Origin: Ustilaginoidea virens
Taxonomy: Eukaryota; Ascomycota; Sordariomycetes; Hypocreales; Clavicipitaceae
Assembly (NCBI RefSeq): GCF_000687475.1
Contig: NC_057320.1
Span: forward strand, 1,612,001-1,676,000
Direction of reading: 5' to 3'
DNA: 64,000 bases
Both the position numbers and the translations under genes were made by a program. Below the pieces are notes generated by a model. The model ran no database searches, was not told where the DNA came from, and saw nothing but the letters and a program-made list of their open reading frames with translations. Positions 24,726 to 36,000 of the stretch are shown here, in pieces. Positions within the stretch are counted from its first letter, which is position 1; each line of letters begins with the position of its first letter.

Positions 24726-26577
24726 ATAATACCTTTTGCTACCCCTTTAAAGGCGATAGGGGTATATTATACCTTTATGCTAAAGGCGATAGAGGTTCGG
24801 ATAACCTATATATAGATAAGGCATACTTTCTAATATTAGTAGCCCTAGGTAGAAGCCGCTATTATTATAAGCGCGAGTCGCTACCGCTTAAGTTTTTTTG
24901 TAATCTTAATATAATATTCCCTCTATTTTAGCTTTTAGTAGATTTTAACCCCTAAGAATCTAGTATATTATTTCGGCTATATTATAGCGGTCCTAAGCTA
25001 TACTAGAGTCTCGTTTGCCTTATATATATAGGTAAAGTAGATAAGCTTGCTTTTACTAAAGTTAAAATTTAGTTTTGCTTACTTAGACTAATTATTATAA
25101 ATAGCTTATACTTTCTTAAGTAGCGCCTTAGTCTCCCCTATATTTCTCCTATAGGCTATAATATTAATATTGTTAGCGAAGCCTAGCATAATAATTAATA
25201 TAACCTTTTATAGTCTTTTATAAAATAGTATAATATAAATAAAGAAGAGGATAAAAGAAAAGGGGGACCCTTAAGAGACCCTAATAGTAATTAGTAGTTT
25301 ATCTATAAATTGCCCCTCAAAATAGATTTACACTCAGTGCGAATTAGTAAAGCTATATACCTATACTGCTAGCTAAAGTAAAAGCCCTTTTTCTAATAAT
25401 AGGTAGATAAAGCAGGTATAATTAATAGTATCGAATGCAGCTAAAATATCTAGTTAAAGTAGTAAGGCGATCCTACTATAGTATTAGGTTGTATATATAA
25501 TTTCGATTAATATACTTAATGCTATATCGATTGATTAGTTTGCCCTATTACTTATTTAGAGGTCTAAAAGAAGGTTACCTTTTTTAAAAATAGTAATAAG
25601 CTATTATGCAATTATAGCTTCTATAATTTTTCCTATTAGGTTAAAGAATAATATTAGTCTCTAGCCTCCTACTTTAGAATACTCCTTTAGCTTTTTCCTT
25701 AATTTCTATAGTACTACTACTTTAGCCTCCTAGTATTAAGCCAGATAGTACCTAATGCAGTATATCTTATTTAGGAGATATATAAGAGTAGTAATAAATA
25801 GGGGGCTATATACTTTAAGGAATCCTACTAGGAGCCTATTAGGGCCTAATGCTTTCTAGCCTACTATATTATATAGTATAATATATACCTCTTCGTAGGA
25901 AAAAGAATCGATAGGAGGGAATATAGTAATAGTAAGCTAGGGGAATATTAGGTTAAGGATATTATCGTAAGTAGCTTAAAAGGTAAAGAAAAACTATTTA
26001 GTAAAGACCTATACTTTTTCCTTATATATTATAGCTTTTGGGCTTAGGCTGCTTTATTTTAGTAAAAAGATCTCTTTTAATTTAGGTAGGAGGCTACTAT
26101 ATAGATAGGCCTATTTCTCTAGGGACTATAGGTTGGTATTCTAGGCGGTAGCTTTATTAAGGGCTTTTTTCTATAATTAGTGCTATTCCTTTTATACGAT
26201 ATAGGACTAAATCGCCCCTACTTTTTATATAGTACTAAAATTCTCTAGGATATAATATACTACCTATTTTTGGTAGGCCTTTTTTGCGGTATTTTAGGCT
26301 ATTTTAGTGCAGGAGTTCTACTAAGGCTTTATACTAAGAGCTTTAGGTGCCTTCTTTAGGGCTATAATATTAGTAATACTCTAGAGTTAGCCAATAAACT
26401 ATATGGTATATATATTTATTTCGGTAAGGGAGCGGAATAAAGCCTTAGTATAAAAGGTAGTAAATTAGTTTTTAGCTTCGACCTAGGTAAGGTATTAATT
26501 AAAAGACTTCTAACTATTCTTTATAGGGGGGGCTTTTATATAGTAGTTGCCGGTCTTAATATATATAAGCTAGGGGA

Positions 26578-26793
26578 TGTTAAGGATTCGGGCTACGCCC
26601 GTCTCATACTAAGGACAAGCTTATAGTAAGTGCGCGCGGCTAGTATGATATAGGTGTCAATTGTACCAAGTCAAAGTAACTTGGTATAATACGTACTCTT
26701 TTGTCTGGTCTAACGGTTAGGCAGAAGAGTAGGTTTTTACCTGCCGATGTGCGCAGACACCCGCTTAGAGCCCAATTGGGCCACATCGTTACA
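26578..26793 (+). repeat. TRIM left LTR
   Basis: 216 bp, TG...CA. Near its start is a short GC palindrome (CGGGCTACGCCCG). At 26,664-26,686 an 8 bp stem TACCAAGT / ACTTGGTA encloses a 7-nt loop. An A-box-like sequence is at 26,706-26,716, and the palindrome GCCCAATTGGGC lies near the end. A T5 run at 26,733-26,737 could stop RNA polymerase III. Confidence 0.92.
26706..26716 (+). promoter_or_regulatory. A-box-like element in TRIM LTR
   Basis: TGGTCTAACGG fits the tRNA A-box consensus TRGYNNARNNG and continues TTAGGC, like the D arm of eukaryotic tRNA-Glu or tRNA-Asp genes. The same sequence is in the right LTR at 27,086-27,096. Its activity is inference. Confidence 0.5.
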
Positions 26794-26819
26794 TTTGTAC
26801 TAAGTTGCCTAAGGTCATA

Positions 26820-26830
26820 GGTTCGAATCC
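26820..26830 (+). promoter_or_regulatory. B-box-like element in TRIM internal region
   Basis: GGTTCGAATCC is a perfect match to the tRNA B-box consensus. It lies in an imperfect T-arm-like stem (CATA...TATG) 104 bp downstream of the left-LTR A-box. A complete tRNA cloverleaf cannot be drawn, so this is not a tRNA gene. Confidence 0.55.
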
Positions 26831-26957
26831 CGTATGCAATGCGCGGGCTCTTTATCCGGGCTTATAGAGGACGTACTACTAGCCTCTAGGGGGTGTATAG
26901 TATTATATAGTCGGCGCCAGCTGCACGAGCTTAAAGGGCCTACGGAGAGGGAAGCTA

Positions 26958-27173
26958 TATCAAGGATTCGGGCTACACCCGTTTCATACTAAGGACAAGC
27001 TTACAGTAAGTGCGCGCGGTTAGTATGATATAGGTGTCAATTATACCAAGTCAAAGTAACTTGGTACAATACGTACTCTTTTATCTGGTCTAACGGTCAG
27101 GCAGAAGAGTAGGTTTTTACCTGGCAATGTGCGCAGACACCCGCTTAAGGCCCAATTAGGCCACATCGTTACA
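26958..27173 (+). repeat. TRIM right LTR
   Basis: 216 bp, the same length as the left LTR and nearly identical to it. The A-box-like sequence is at 27,086-27,096 and the 8 bp hairpin at about 27,044-27,068 (one stem base altered). Confidence 0.92.
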
Positions 27174-29394
27174 GGGGATATAGTTCGATCTAATAAGGTC
27201 GGTATTTTTAAGATATTCTACTATAATATCCTATATAACCTATATATAGTCAATAGTACTATTTCTCTTCCTAAGTGCCTACTTTATTATTTTACTATAA
27301 GGGGTGGCTAATCCGAGCCGCTATTAAGTCGTAAGTTTAAAAAAGGTATTAATTTTAGGCGAGGTTTAGTCTAGATTATTCTAAAGAGGATAGTATATAT
27401 TAAAGTCCCTAATAAAGGCACTATAGGGGCGGGGTAGAAGCTTAGCAAATATAGTAAAAAGGGTTATTTAGTTTAATTTATAGCCTAAAGAGTAAATCGA
27501 ATAGATATTAGTATATAGTAAGGAGATCTTATATTAGTTAGGTCCCTTTTTACTAAACTATATACTAGGCCTATACCGCTTATAGATATATATTATTACT
27601 CTCCTACTATATAATGCTAGTATATATCTTTTAAGGTTAGGGCTTAATAGGGCCTATCTAGGTGCGGTAGGTTTTTAGATCGCTATAATATTAGGCTCGC
27701 ATTAGTAGTAAAGTATTAATCTTATAAGGGGGGTTTTCTTCTATATATTTTAGTAAAAGACTATTATTATATAGATAATTATAAGGGGGTTAATAGCGGC
27801 GGCATATTAGGGGTGGCTATAGGTTAGGTGCCTAAAGTAGGCGTAGTTATACTATAGTTTAGGGCGGGAGCAGTTAAGAGAAAGGCAGTAATACTACTTC
27901 CGGCTTTAATATAGGGGGTCCTATTAATACTTCTAATCGGGCGACTTTGTTTCTAAAGGAAGGGCTTATATAAAGGAGACCTATTAGCTATATAATAGCA
28001 GCCCTAGTCTGCAATAGGGATAATATTAGCAGCTAATGCAATATATAAGGCAAAGAGCCTTAGTCTATTACTATAGGAATTTCTAGCGTTTTTCTATTAT
28101 TTATTCGCTATTTTATAAAGGTAGGACTATACTAGGTAAGGTCTATAATAGTTAAGGTAGGATTCGCATTAGTTCTACGTTATAGCTAGGCAACCTTATT
28201 CGCCTTTTAGATAGCATTTGGAACCGTATTAGCTATAGCAGGCTACTACTGTATAATATACAGCAATATAGCCAAATTTAAAATAATTATAGTACTAGCG
28301 GGGATATATAGTATCGTTATAGGGTTCGGCTTTAAATATTTTTACTTAGTATCTAATACTAGCCTTATAAAGCTTATTCGCTAGGTCGATAAAATTAACC
28401 CTTATAATTAGGGGCGCTTATATTATAATCCCCTTAAGGCGGCAAAAAGAGACTTGAATAAAGCCCTCTCTATTAGCTTTAATAAGGTTCGACTAGATAT
28501 CTTCCGTTATAGTATTTATAGTATAATAGGTTAGGAAACTCTTAATAATAATACTAAATAAGCATTAGTTAAATTCTGCCTTTTAGCTAAAGGCGGGGCA
28601 GATTTAGGCTATATTTATAATATAGCTTACCTTTTCTTCTTTAAAGGTAATAATTATATTACTACTATAGAGCCTATAGGCTATAACTACTACTCTTTCG
28701 GCGGTAGCCTTATTAACTATATTAATGATTTTAATTAGGGTATAGTTTTAGAGGATTCTACTAATAGTATTTCCTTTAATAAAGACTTTGTAGTAAATAT
28801 AGGGGGGTACTACTAGGGGAGCTAGGCTGTATTAGGATAGTATAGTAGTAGTATATCCTTATATAGCAATAGATGCCTATATAATAGGGGCTAATATAGT
28901 CTTTAAGAGATTCTATATAGCCTTATTAACTATAGTTTTAATCGTCTGCATTAGGGTTCTAATAGGGGTATAGATATTTCCTAAGTTAGTCTCCTGCTAA
29001 GCGGTTTCTATTATAAAATTTATAGCCTCTTACATTCTTTTTAGTACTACTAAGGGGATATAGTCCTATAGCTTTTTTATAAAGTCTTTAATAATAATAA
29101 TAATAAATATACCCGCCCTTAGATAGGCTCGGTCTCGGTCTAGTAATATTATATACTCTTTGCGATTATAATGGTCGGATTATAGCGGCTATATATAATG
29201 CCGCTTTTATTCCTTCTATTGATATCTATTATTTTATTTGCGCTTATTACGCCTACTCTTTAGACGCGATATACTATAGGCGAGGGGGGTAAACGGATAA
29301 GAAAAAGCAATTAAAAATATTAGAATTAATTTTAGAGGCGGTTCTATGCCGCTACCTAAGTGCGGGCGAAATCGCAAAAGTTTTTTTTTTTATA

Positions 29395-29740
29395 TTTCCT
29401 AGTATAGCTGCCGGGATATAATCTGCAATCTTTTAGTAGTATTATTTAAGCAATTCAGTTTCTTCTCGGGTTCCTATATTAGTTTATATAGTATTACCGC
29501 TGATTCGTCTATAGTTATTATTAGCGATAGTGATATGGTAATTATAGTGGCTCGACTTAAGTCTACCCTTATTTCCTCTGTTTATATCTATGATTTCCGC
29601 TGCCTTAACCGCGCCTTCCTCCCGGTGCCGATGCGCTATTGGCGGATAGGGTAAGATAAAATAAGGAATTAATTTAGCAACTTTTTGACTGTTTTAGGGG
29701 TGTATCCGCGCTAGTACCGAGGTGCGGGCGAAATCTACTT
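29395..29740 (-). mobile_element. 5' end fragment of a third LINE-like family
   Basis: A stretch less RIPed than its neighbours that ends in GAGGTGCGGGCGAAATC. That is the same terminal sequence as the 5' ends of LINE families A and B (for example 7,630-7,645 and 39,603-39,620). The upstream sequence differs from both, so it appears to be the 5' end of a further family in minus orientation. No ORF can be read. Confidence 0.5.
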
Positions 29741-29750
29741 ATAGCAGGTA

Positions 29751-30424
29751 TAATCTAATATATAAAACTAGTTATTACCTCTACTATAATCCGTATATCT
29801 TATTATTGCTTAGCGAGTAGTTATATAATAGGCGCTATAGAGTTACTATTAGCCTATCGGGACCTGGTAGCTAAAGCAGAGGGAATAATAGTTATTATAG
29901 GCGTAATAAGAGTTGACCCGCTAATATTAATAGTTAAGGTATATATAGAAAGGGCTATTATAATATGCTTTTACGCTATAGCCTATAGCGTATCCTATTA
30001 ACAATATAGTGTATTAAACTTAAAGCGAAGATAGGCCTTTTAGCCTAAGATATCTCCTACCTTCGGATAAGCGGCCTCCTTAATACTTTACTTCTTTTAT
30101 ACCATACTAACGATATACTTTATTACTTACTATAATTAGGGATTTATTGATATTATATACTTATATTAAATATACGTCTTTATTTATGGCTCGGGCTACG
30201 CCCGCGCCATAATGTGGCTAGGACTCGGGCTGCGCCTGCATCTAGCCTAAGAAGGGCAATAGACGGAGTTATGGGACTATACTAGGACTCCGATACGTAT
30301 TATAATTGGGATATAAATAGACTAGATAGAAGGTTCCTATTTAAATCCTTTTCCCTCCTTTTTAGTCTATTTAATATATATTATTGATGCCTATTTACAG
30401 CCGCCTTAGGGCTAGTCCTTTATA
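29751..30424 (+). repeat. Probable 5' LTR of the gypsy element
   Basis: A first part (29,751-30,184) is directly repeated at 42,501-42,936. A second part (30,185-30,424) is repeated at 44,183-44,419 and 45,701-45,938. Together they give about 674 bp that would begin TG and end CA before RIP (now TAATC...TTTATA). The second part has a promoter-like TATAAATAG near 30,310. A direct repeat on both sides of a gypsy pol region suggests LTRs, but a target-site duplication and a convincing primer-binding site were not found. Confidence 0.55.
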
Positions 30425-30769
30425 TTTAAATAGACTCTCTTAGCCTTACTATTATAACTCTATGTTATGGAACTAATGATATAAGCGTTATACGGTATCG
30501 AAATGAGTATGCCTAATGAGATAGGGGCAGATGGCACGGGGTAGTAGCGCCCCTGACGTAATATATATACCTAAATGCAGTAATTTTCCGAGGGAATGTA
30601 ATAGATTCAATCGCAGATGAATTCTTTATAGGCTTATCTCGTAAAGTAGGCAAGTAAACCTTAATTAGAATATTAACCGGTCCTGGTAATATAATAGGGC
30701 GGACCTATCCCCCCTACTACTTTTAATACGGCTTATACCTAACCTAAGTATAAGCTGATCCCAATAGGG

Positions 30770-33034
30770 GACCCTTTTAATGGCAAGAAGATAATATTTA
30801 CTACCTAGCGAACCTTTATGCAATATAAGCTTAAGGTCGATAAGGACTTTATTAGGGACGAAAAGATATAGTAGATATTTATCTTTTAGAACCTATCTTC
30901 TATAGTCTAATTATAAATCATAGCCTTTTTTAAGAATAGTAAGGCTTATAATTATAATATAGCGAAGTTCTTTGAATACCTCTAATATCTCTTTGAGGAT
31001 CTATATCGATAGGACTATATAATTACTAAACTTAAGTACTTTTTATACTAAGGCCCTAAAGAACCTTTTGCTGCCTTTTTTATCCGATTTAAGGAAAAAT
31101 TAATACTTATAGGAGGAATTAATTAGCCTAAGGAAGTAAAACTCGAATACTTTTATTCCGCATTAAATACTAAGATAGCCGATAAGATTATCGGACTTAG
31201 GGTCTCCTATAATAATTACTATATGGCAGTCGACTGCTATCGTTAAATCGCTATTGACCTTAAGATTAGCTTAATAATTAGGCACTACTTTAGTCTTCCT
31301 CGCGATCGATAGAATAATAACCGGGATATAAAGGGTAATATATAGATAATAGGTATTAACTAGCTTACTTTAAAGAGTAAGTAATATATAGCCGAATAAG
31401 TTTTATAGGAGGTTTTTAATAAGCGATAGGAAAAGGACCTATACCTTTATTATAGTACTTCTACCTACTATATATAGAAATGTCGTTTATAAAGGGCCTA
31501 TAGACTAGGAATAATTAAGGTAGCTATAATAGACTCTTAGGCTGCTAAAGATAATAATAGTAATAACTCTTAGGGAAAAGACTAGCCTTTAAGCTTAATC
31601 TCGCGAGAGGGCTTAAAGTATACGCTTAGAACCCTAATTAATTACAAAAAGGATCCTATATAAAAAAGATAAAAGAGATTATAGAATATATAAATAAGTA
31701 CCCCTTTTTAGTATCGATATTATATAAATTTTATACTTTTATTAATACTTTAATTGACTTAGGTTATAATTGCTATAGTGCTATAAGCGAAAAAATAGTA
31801 TAACGGTTAGGTTTCTAACCTATCTGCCTACTATAACGCAGGAAAATCGGAATAGCAGTAGAGATTTAGAGCCGTTTAGGGGAATATAAGGAAGCGACTT
31901 CCTTTATTATATATATCGTTTATATAGATATTGATATTGATGGCTGGCCTTCTATAGTTATACTTTATATAATCTTAGGCCTTATTTGTGATATTATTTT
32001 AGGTCTCTTTTAAATGGAATACTATAATGTTGTATTATAAGCGAAACGATATTAGATATAGATTGGAATAGCAGGCAATCTTATCGTCTAGGAATTAATA
32101 GTATAATATTCTAGCCCTGCTATAGTTAATATTCTCGGTTTAGTTTTCTATAGTATACTTTAGTAAGCGAAATATTCTAAAGACTAATCGACCTCTTTTA
32201 TTGCTATAAGCCTATAAGAGATAATGTATATCCTTTATATTATACTTCTGCTATATTAAGACCTTATACTATCTCTATAAAAGCCGTAGGTTCTACCCCT
32301 AGAGTTATAGGAATTTAGCGACCTATTTAATAAGGAAAAGGCCTCTAGCTTTCTTTTATACTAGGGTATATTAGACTACTATATTCGGCTTAAGAAGGCC
32401 CCGGATGGAAGTATATTAGACCTACTTTAGGGCCTATTATATAATATGCTATAGGACTAGCTACTTAAGGTTTAGAAATAGGTAACCGACCTTATAGATA
32501 AAGGATAGATTTAAGCGAGCTCCTTATTAGCGGCAGCTTTAGTCCTTTTAGCTAGGAAGGGGAATAAAGGGTAGTATTTTTATATAGATTACTAAGCCCT
32601 AAATAAGGTTATAGCCTAAGACTAATACCCCCTCCCGCTAATTAAGGAAACCCTATAATCTTTATCTTAGGCGAAATAGTTTACTAAAGTCGACATATAC
32701 ATAATATTCTATAAAATCTATATTATAGAAGGCGATAAATACCTTACTGTATTTTATATGCAATTTAGCCTCTTTAAGTGGCTTATTATACCTTTTAGTC
32801 TTACTAAAGCCCCTATAATATTCTAATAATATATTAATAAAGCCTTAGGAAATATACTTAGGGATTTTGCGACTATATATCTTAATAATATCCTTATTTA
32901 TACCTTAGGATCGAGGGAGGACTATATAGGATGCATTAAGGATATACTTTAATAACTTTAAGATACTAATTTTAACCTAGACTTAGAAAAGTATGATTTT
33001 ACTATAATAAAAGTCCGGTATTTAGGTTATATTA
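30770..33034 (+). pseudogene. Gypsy gag, protease and reverse transcriptase (5' half), degraded
   Basis: A Gag-like region reads in broken frames from about 30,770 to 31,640, with a decayed zinc knuckle near 31,438-31,490 (Cys changed to Tyr at one position). Reverse transcriptase is clear at about 32,500-33,018. It has K-V-D-I-Y (normally KVDLR), an L-F-K-W-L-I-I-P-F-S-L-T-K-A-P-I block (normally ...PFGLTNAP), and Y-L-N-N-I-L-I-Y where YLDDILIY is expected; the two Asn codons are at 32,884-32,889. The frame reaches Y-L-G-Y-I at the edge of LINE B2. Functionally dead. Confidence 0.82.
33019..33034. repeat. Target-site duplication of B2, left copy
   Basis: TATTTAGGTTATATTA, 16 bp, repeated exactly at 39,647-39,662. 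It encodes the Y-L-G-Y-I part of gypsy reverse transcriptase. Confidence 0.9.
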
Positions 33035-36000
33035 TTATTATTATTATTATTAAATTACTCTAGGGGGCTATTCTAAGCTAGAATTGCCTATCTAGTACTC
33101 TGGTAAATAATCCGGAAGGGAAAAACCTGAGGTCCGGGGGGAAAACCCTTCCTGCTAGTATAATTATAACGATTGGGGAGTCAGGCCCCCAGAAAGGCCA
33201 ATAGGTTTCCAGTATATAGGGAAGGTAGGTGCGCTATCGCTTAGGATCGTACCTAGCGGTAATACTAAAAAGAGTGCGAGAGCGATCTAGAGAAAGTAGG
33301 TCTAGAAAAAGGTAGGTCTAGTATCTATAGGGGAGGGGTAGTCCTAGGTCGGTACGCTATAAATCGAAAGTAAAGTAGAGGTTATATAAGTAGGGCAGCG
33401 CTAGCTATATAGCACGCGCGCCGGCTATATAGTATGCGTATTGCGCGGGGGCGTTAAAGCAAGAGTAAGGGAATTTTCTATTATTAGGGCTATATTGGCG
33501 GCGAGTCGGCTATAGGGGGGGTACTTAATAGAAGGCAAGCGGTATCGGGTTAAGGGTTAGGGTAAGCTAAATATAAAGAGAGGGCGTAAAAACCTTTAAT
33601 CGGGCGAAGATATAAAGGTGTAGATACCCCCCGACTTTTTAATCCCTTTTTCTTCCTTTCTATATAGCTATTATTTTTCTATATATAATCCCCTTAAGCC
33701 CCGTTCTCTAGCGCTATAGGGATAACGCTAACCCATACGGTAGGGCGGTAATAATAGCAGTAGTATTAGCATTAATGATAGCAGCAGTAATAGCATTAAT
33801 AGTAGTAAGAGTAGTAGTAGCAATAGCCATAGCAATAGTAATAATAATAATAGTAATAGTATACTGAAAAAGTCGGCATCTTTAGATAAGGGGGTAGGTA
33901 CTACCTGCTTTCGCTATGCTAGTGTTACTAACCTATTATTATTAGCCTGGCGAGCTATAAGGCTGGCCCTATGACCCTTACCTAATATAAGCTAAAAACC
34001 CTAAATATTGTTATTACTCTTAAAAAGATAGGACCCGACCGATTAAACCCTAATCCGACCAGCATTCGAACGATAGTAATATAGTATAGTGCTATATAGG
34101 GCCTAGGGCGGTATATTTTATATATATTACGGTAGGGAAGATCTGCCGACCCTTTAAATAGACTCCTAAGAACCGGGAGTCTATTTATACCCTCCTAAAT
34201 ACCTAAGAGGTGCTAACCATAGGGGGGGAGGTATATATAAGGTGCGGGGACTATATAAGATAAGTACTAATATAGATAGGTCGATAACTACTATACCCTT
34301 TAGTTAAAGGCATAGTAGGCATCGACTGCCTATAGTAAGGGAAAGGTAGTAGCAGTAGTAATAATAATAAGGGGGAATATCGCTCCTAAGGTGACCTAGG
34401 AGGCACTAGACCTTAAGGAGCATAAGGTAGAAGCATTAGAGGGCATTTAGGCCGTATTAAAGCTGCTCATCTTTTAGGGGTAAAAGAGGGCGGTAGAAAG
34501 GGAGGGGGAAAAAGGGGAGAGAGAGGGAGGGCTACTATAGGGGCCGGCAGGGGAAAAGGAGGGGGGGGGAAAAGGGGGCTCTAATATTAATATTATAGCT
34601 TTAAAATAGCTAAGAATTAATCACATTTATCCGCCTACTATATCTCCTCTCTCCCGCATTAGGATATTATTATTAGATATTAAGGGCGGTATCAGGCGGT
34701 TAGGGTCGGCCTAATGCCTCTATAGGGGCGGGTTATTAGAGCGATTAAGCGAGCTAGAATTAATTAAGGCAGTTAAGGCTAAGGATTTAGCGTATAAATC
34801 GGTAGGCAAAGCTTAGCTTATTAAAGGCAATAGAGATCCTTTAATAGTCTTAAAAGAGGCTTAGGCTAGTCTCGTATAGCTATTAGTACTATTATTTATA
34901 TTTTAGGCAAAAGAGGATTAGGTAATAATAGTCTTTAGGGGCCTCCCCGCATTAGTAGAAAAGCGAAAGTATAATAAAGACTTAGCGCTAGTAGAGGAAG
35001 GAATTTAGTCTAATCTTTTCTATATAAAGCTAGGTAAGTATAGCCGATTTATATTTAAAGAGGCTATTATAGAGCTGAATTATTATAGCTATAGATTAAA
35101 AGTCTAAGGCCCTCTCTACCGCTATAGGCCCATACTACCGCTATTTTGCTCTTACAGCGGCTTAGTATTTAGACTACTTAGTAAGCTACTCTTTTGCTAG
35201 GCATTCCTCAGCTATTAGCTATTATAGATTAAGTTCTAAGAATAGGATATATATCTAGGGTCCTTTATAGTCGCTCTACCGATAATATTAGAATATCACT
35301 ACTACTGCGGTAGAGGCGCGGTTAATTCGCTTAGCTATCCTAATCTTTACTATCCTTTCTAAGAATTACTAGTAAATATAGTTTAAGTATAAATCGATAG
35401 ATAGTATAGCCGCCTTAGTCTTAAGGATATTTATTAGTATAGCCTTAAAGGCCCTAATAATAGTTTAAAGGCAAGATAATTATTCTATAATTAGTAATTT
35501 TGCGATACCTTTCGCTACCCTACTAGGGGCGGTAGGGATATACTAAACTCCTGCGCTAAAGGCGATAATAGTGCGAATAACCTATATATAGACTAATCGG
35601 GCCTCTCTATATTAATATCCCTATATAGAGGCTATTATTGCTGTAAGGGCGAGTTACTACCGCTCGAGCTTTTTAGCTATTTTTGCGTAGTATTCACACT
35701 ACTAAAGTTTTCGGTAGATTTCGACCCTTAGGAAATAGGCATACTACTTTAGCTAAATTATTATAGTCCTAAGTCGGACTAGCGTTTTATCCGCCTTATA
35801 AGCGCATATAAAATAGATAAGCTTACTCTTCCTTAGGTTGAAATTAAGCCTAGCTTATTTAGACTACTCTTTATAGATTATCTATACCTTTTCGAGTAAG
35901 GTTTAGGTCTCCCCTATGCTCCTTTTATACGCTATAATATTAGTATTATCTGCGAACCCTAAAGTAATAGTAAAGGCTATTTCTTTAAGCCTCTTATAGA

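Larger units (their letters stand above)
26573..27178 (+). mobile_element. TRIM: 596 bp terminal-repeat retrotransposon in miniature
   Basis: A short LTR element with two 216 bp LTRs (26,578-26,793 and 26,958-27,173), a 164 bp internal region and a 5 bp target-site duplication GGGGA (26,573-26,577 and 27,174-27,178). The left LTR starts TG and ends CA; the right one starts TA where RIP has changed TG. A purine run (GGAGAGGGAAG) precedes the right LTR, as a polypurine tract should. There is no coding capacity, so it would need another element's enzymes. Each LTR carries a pol III A-box-like sequence, and the internal region a perfect B-box-like sequence. The LTRs differ mainly by transitions. 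Confidence 0.93.
23012..29391 (-). mobile_element. LINE family A, copy A7, missing its 3' 2 kb, with two insertions
   Basis: A minus-strand family A copy that begins within the ORF2 C-terminal region at 23,012, where A5 interrupted it, and ends at the 5' terminus near 29,380 (T run). After removing B1 (23,416-24,710) and the TRIM (26,578-27,173) it matches about 3,190-7,650 of A2. Reverse transcriptase is at about 24,900-26,600, with the catalytic box F-A-N-N near 25,143-25,175 read on the minus strand. ORF1 remnants are at about 27,900-29,250. RIP is heavy. The 27,129-27,311 open frame straddles the TRIM edge and is not a gene. Confidence 0.82.

Noticed and set aside
26700..26860. tRNA gene (A-box and B-box present)
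   Set aside because: The boxes are about 104 bp apart, a T5 run lies between them, and no acceptor stem or anticodon arm can be drawn. The boxes belong to the TRIM.
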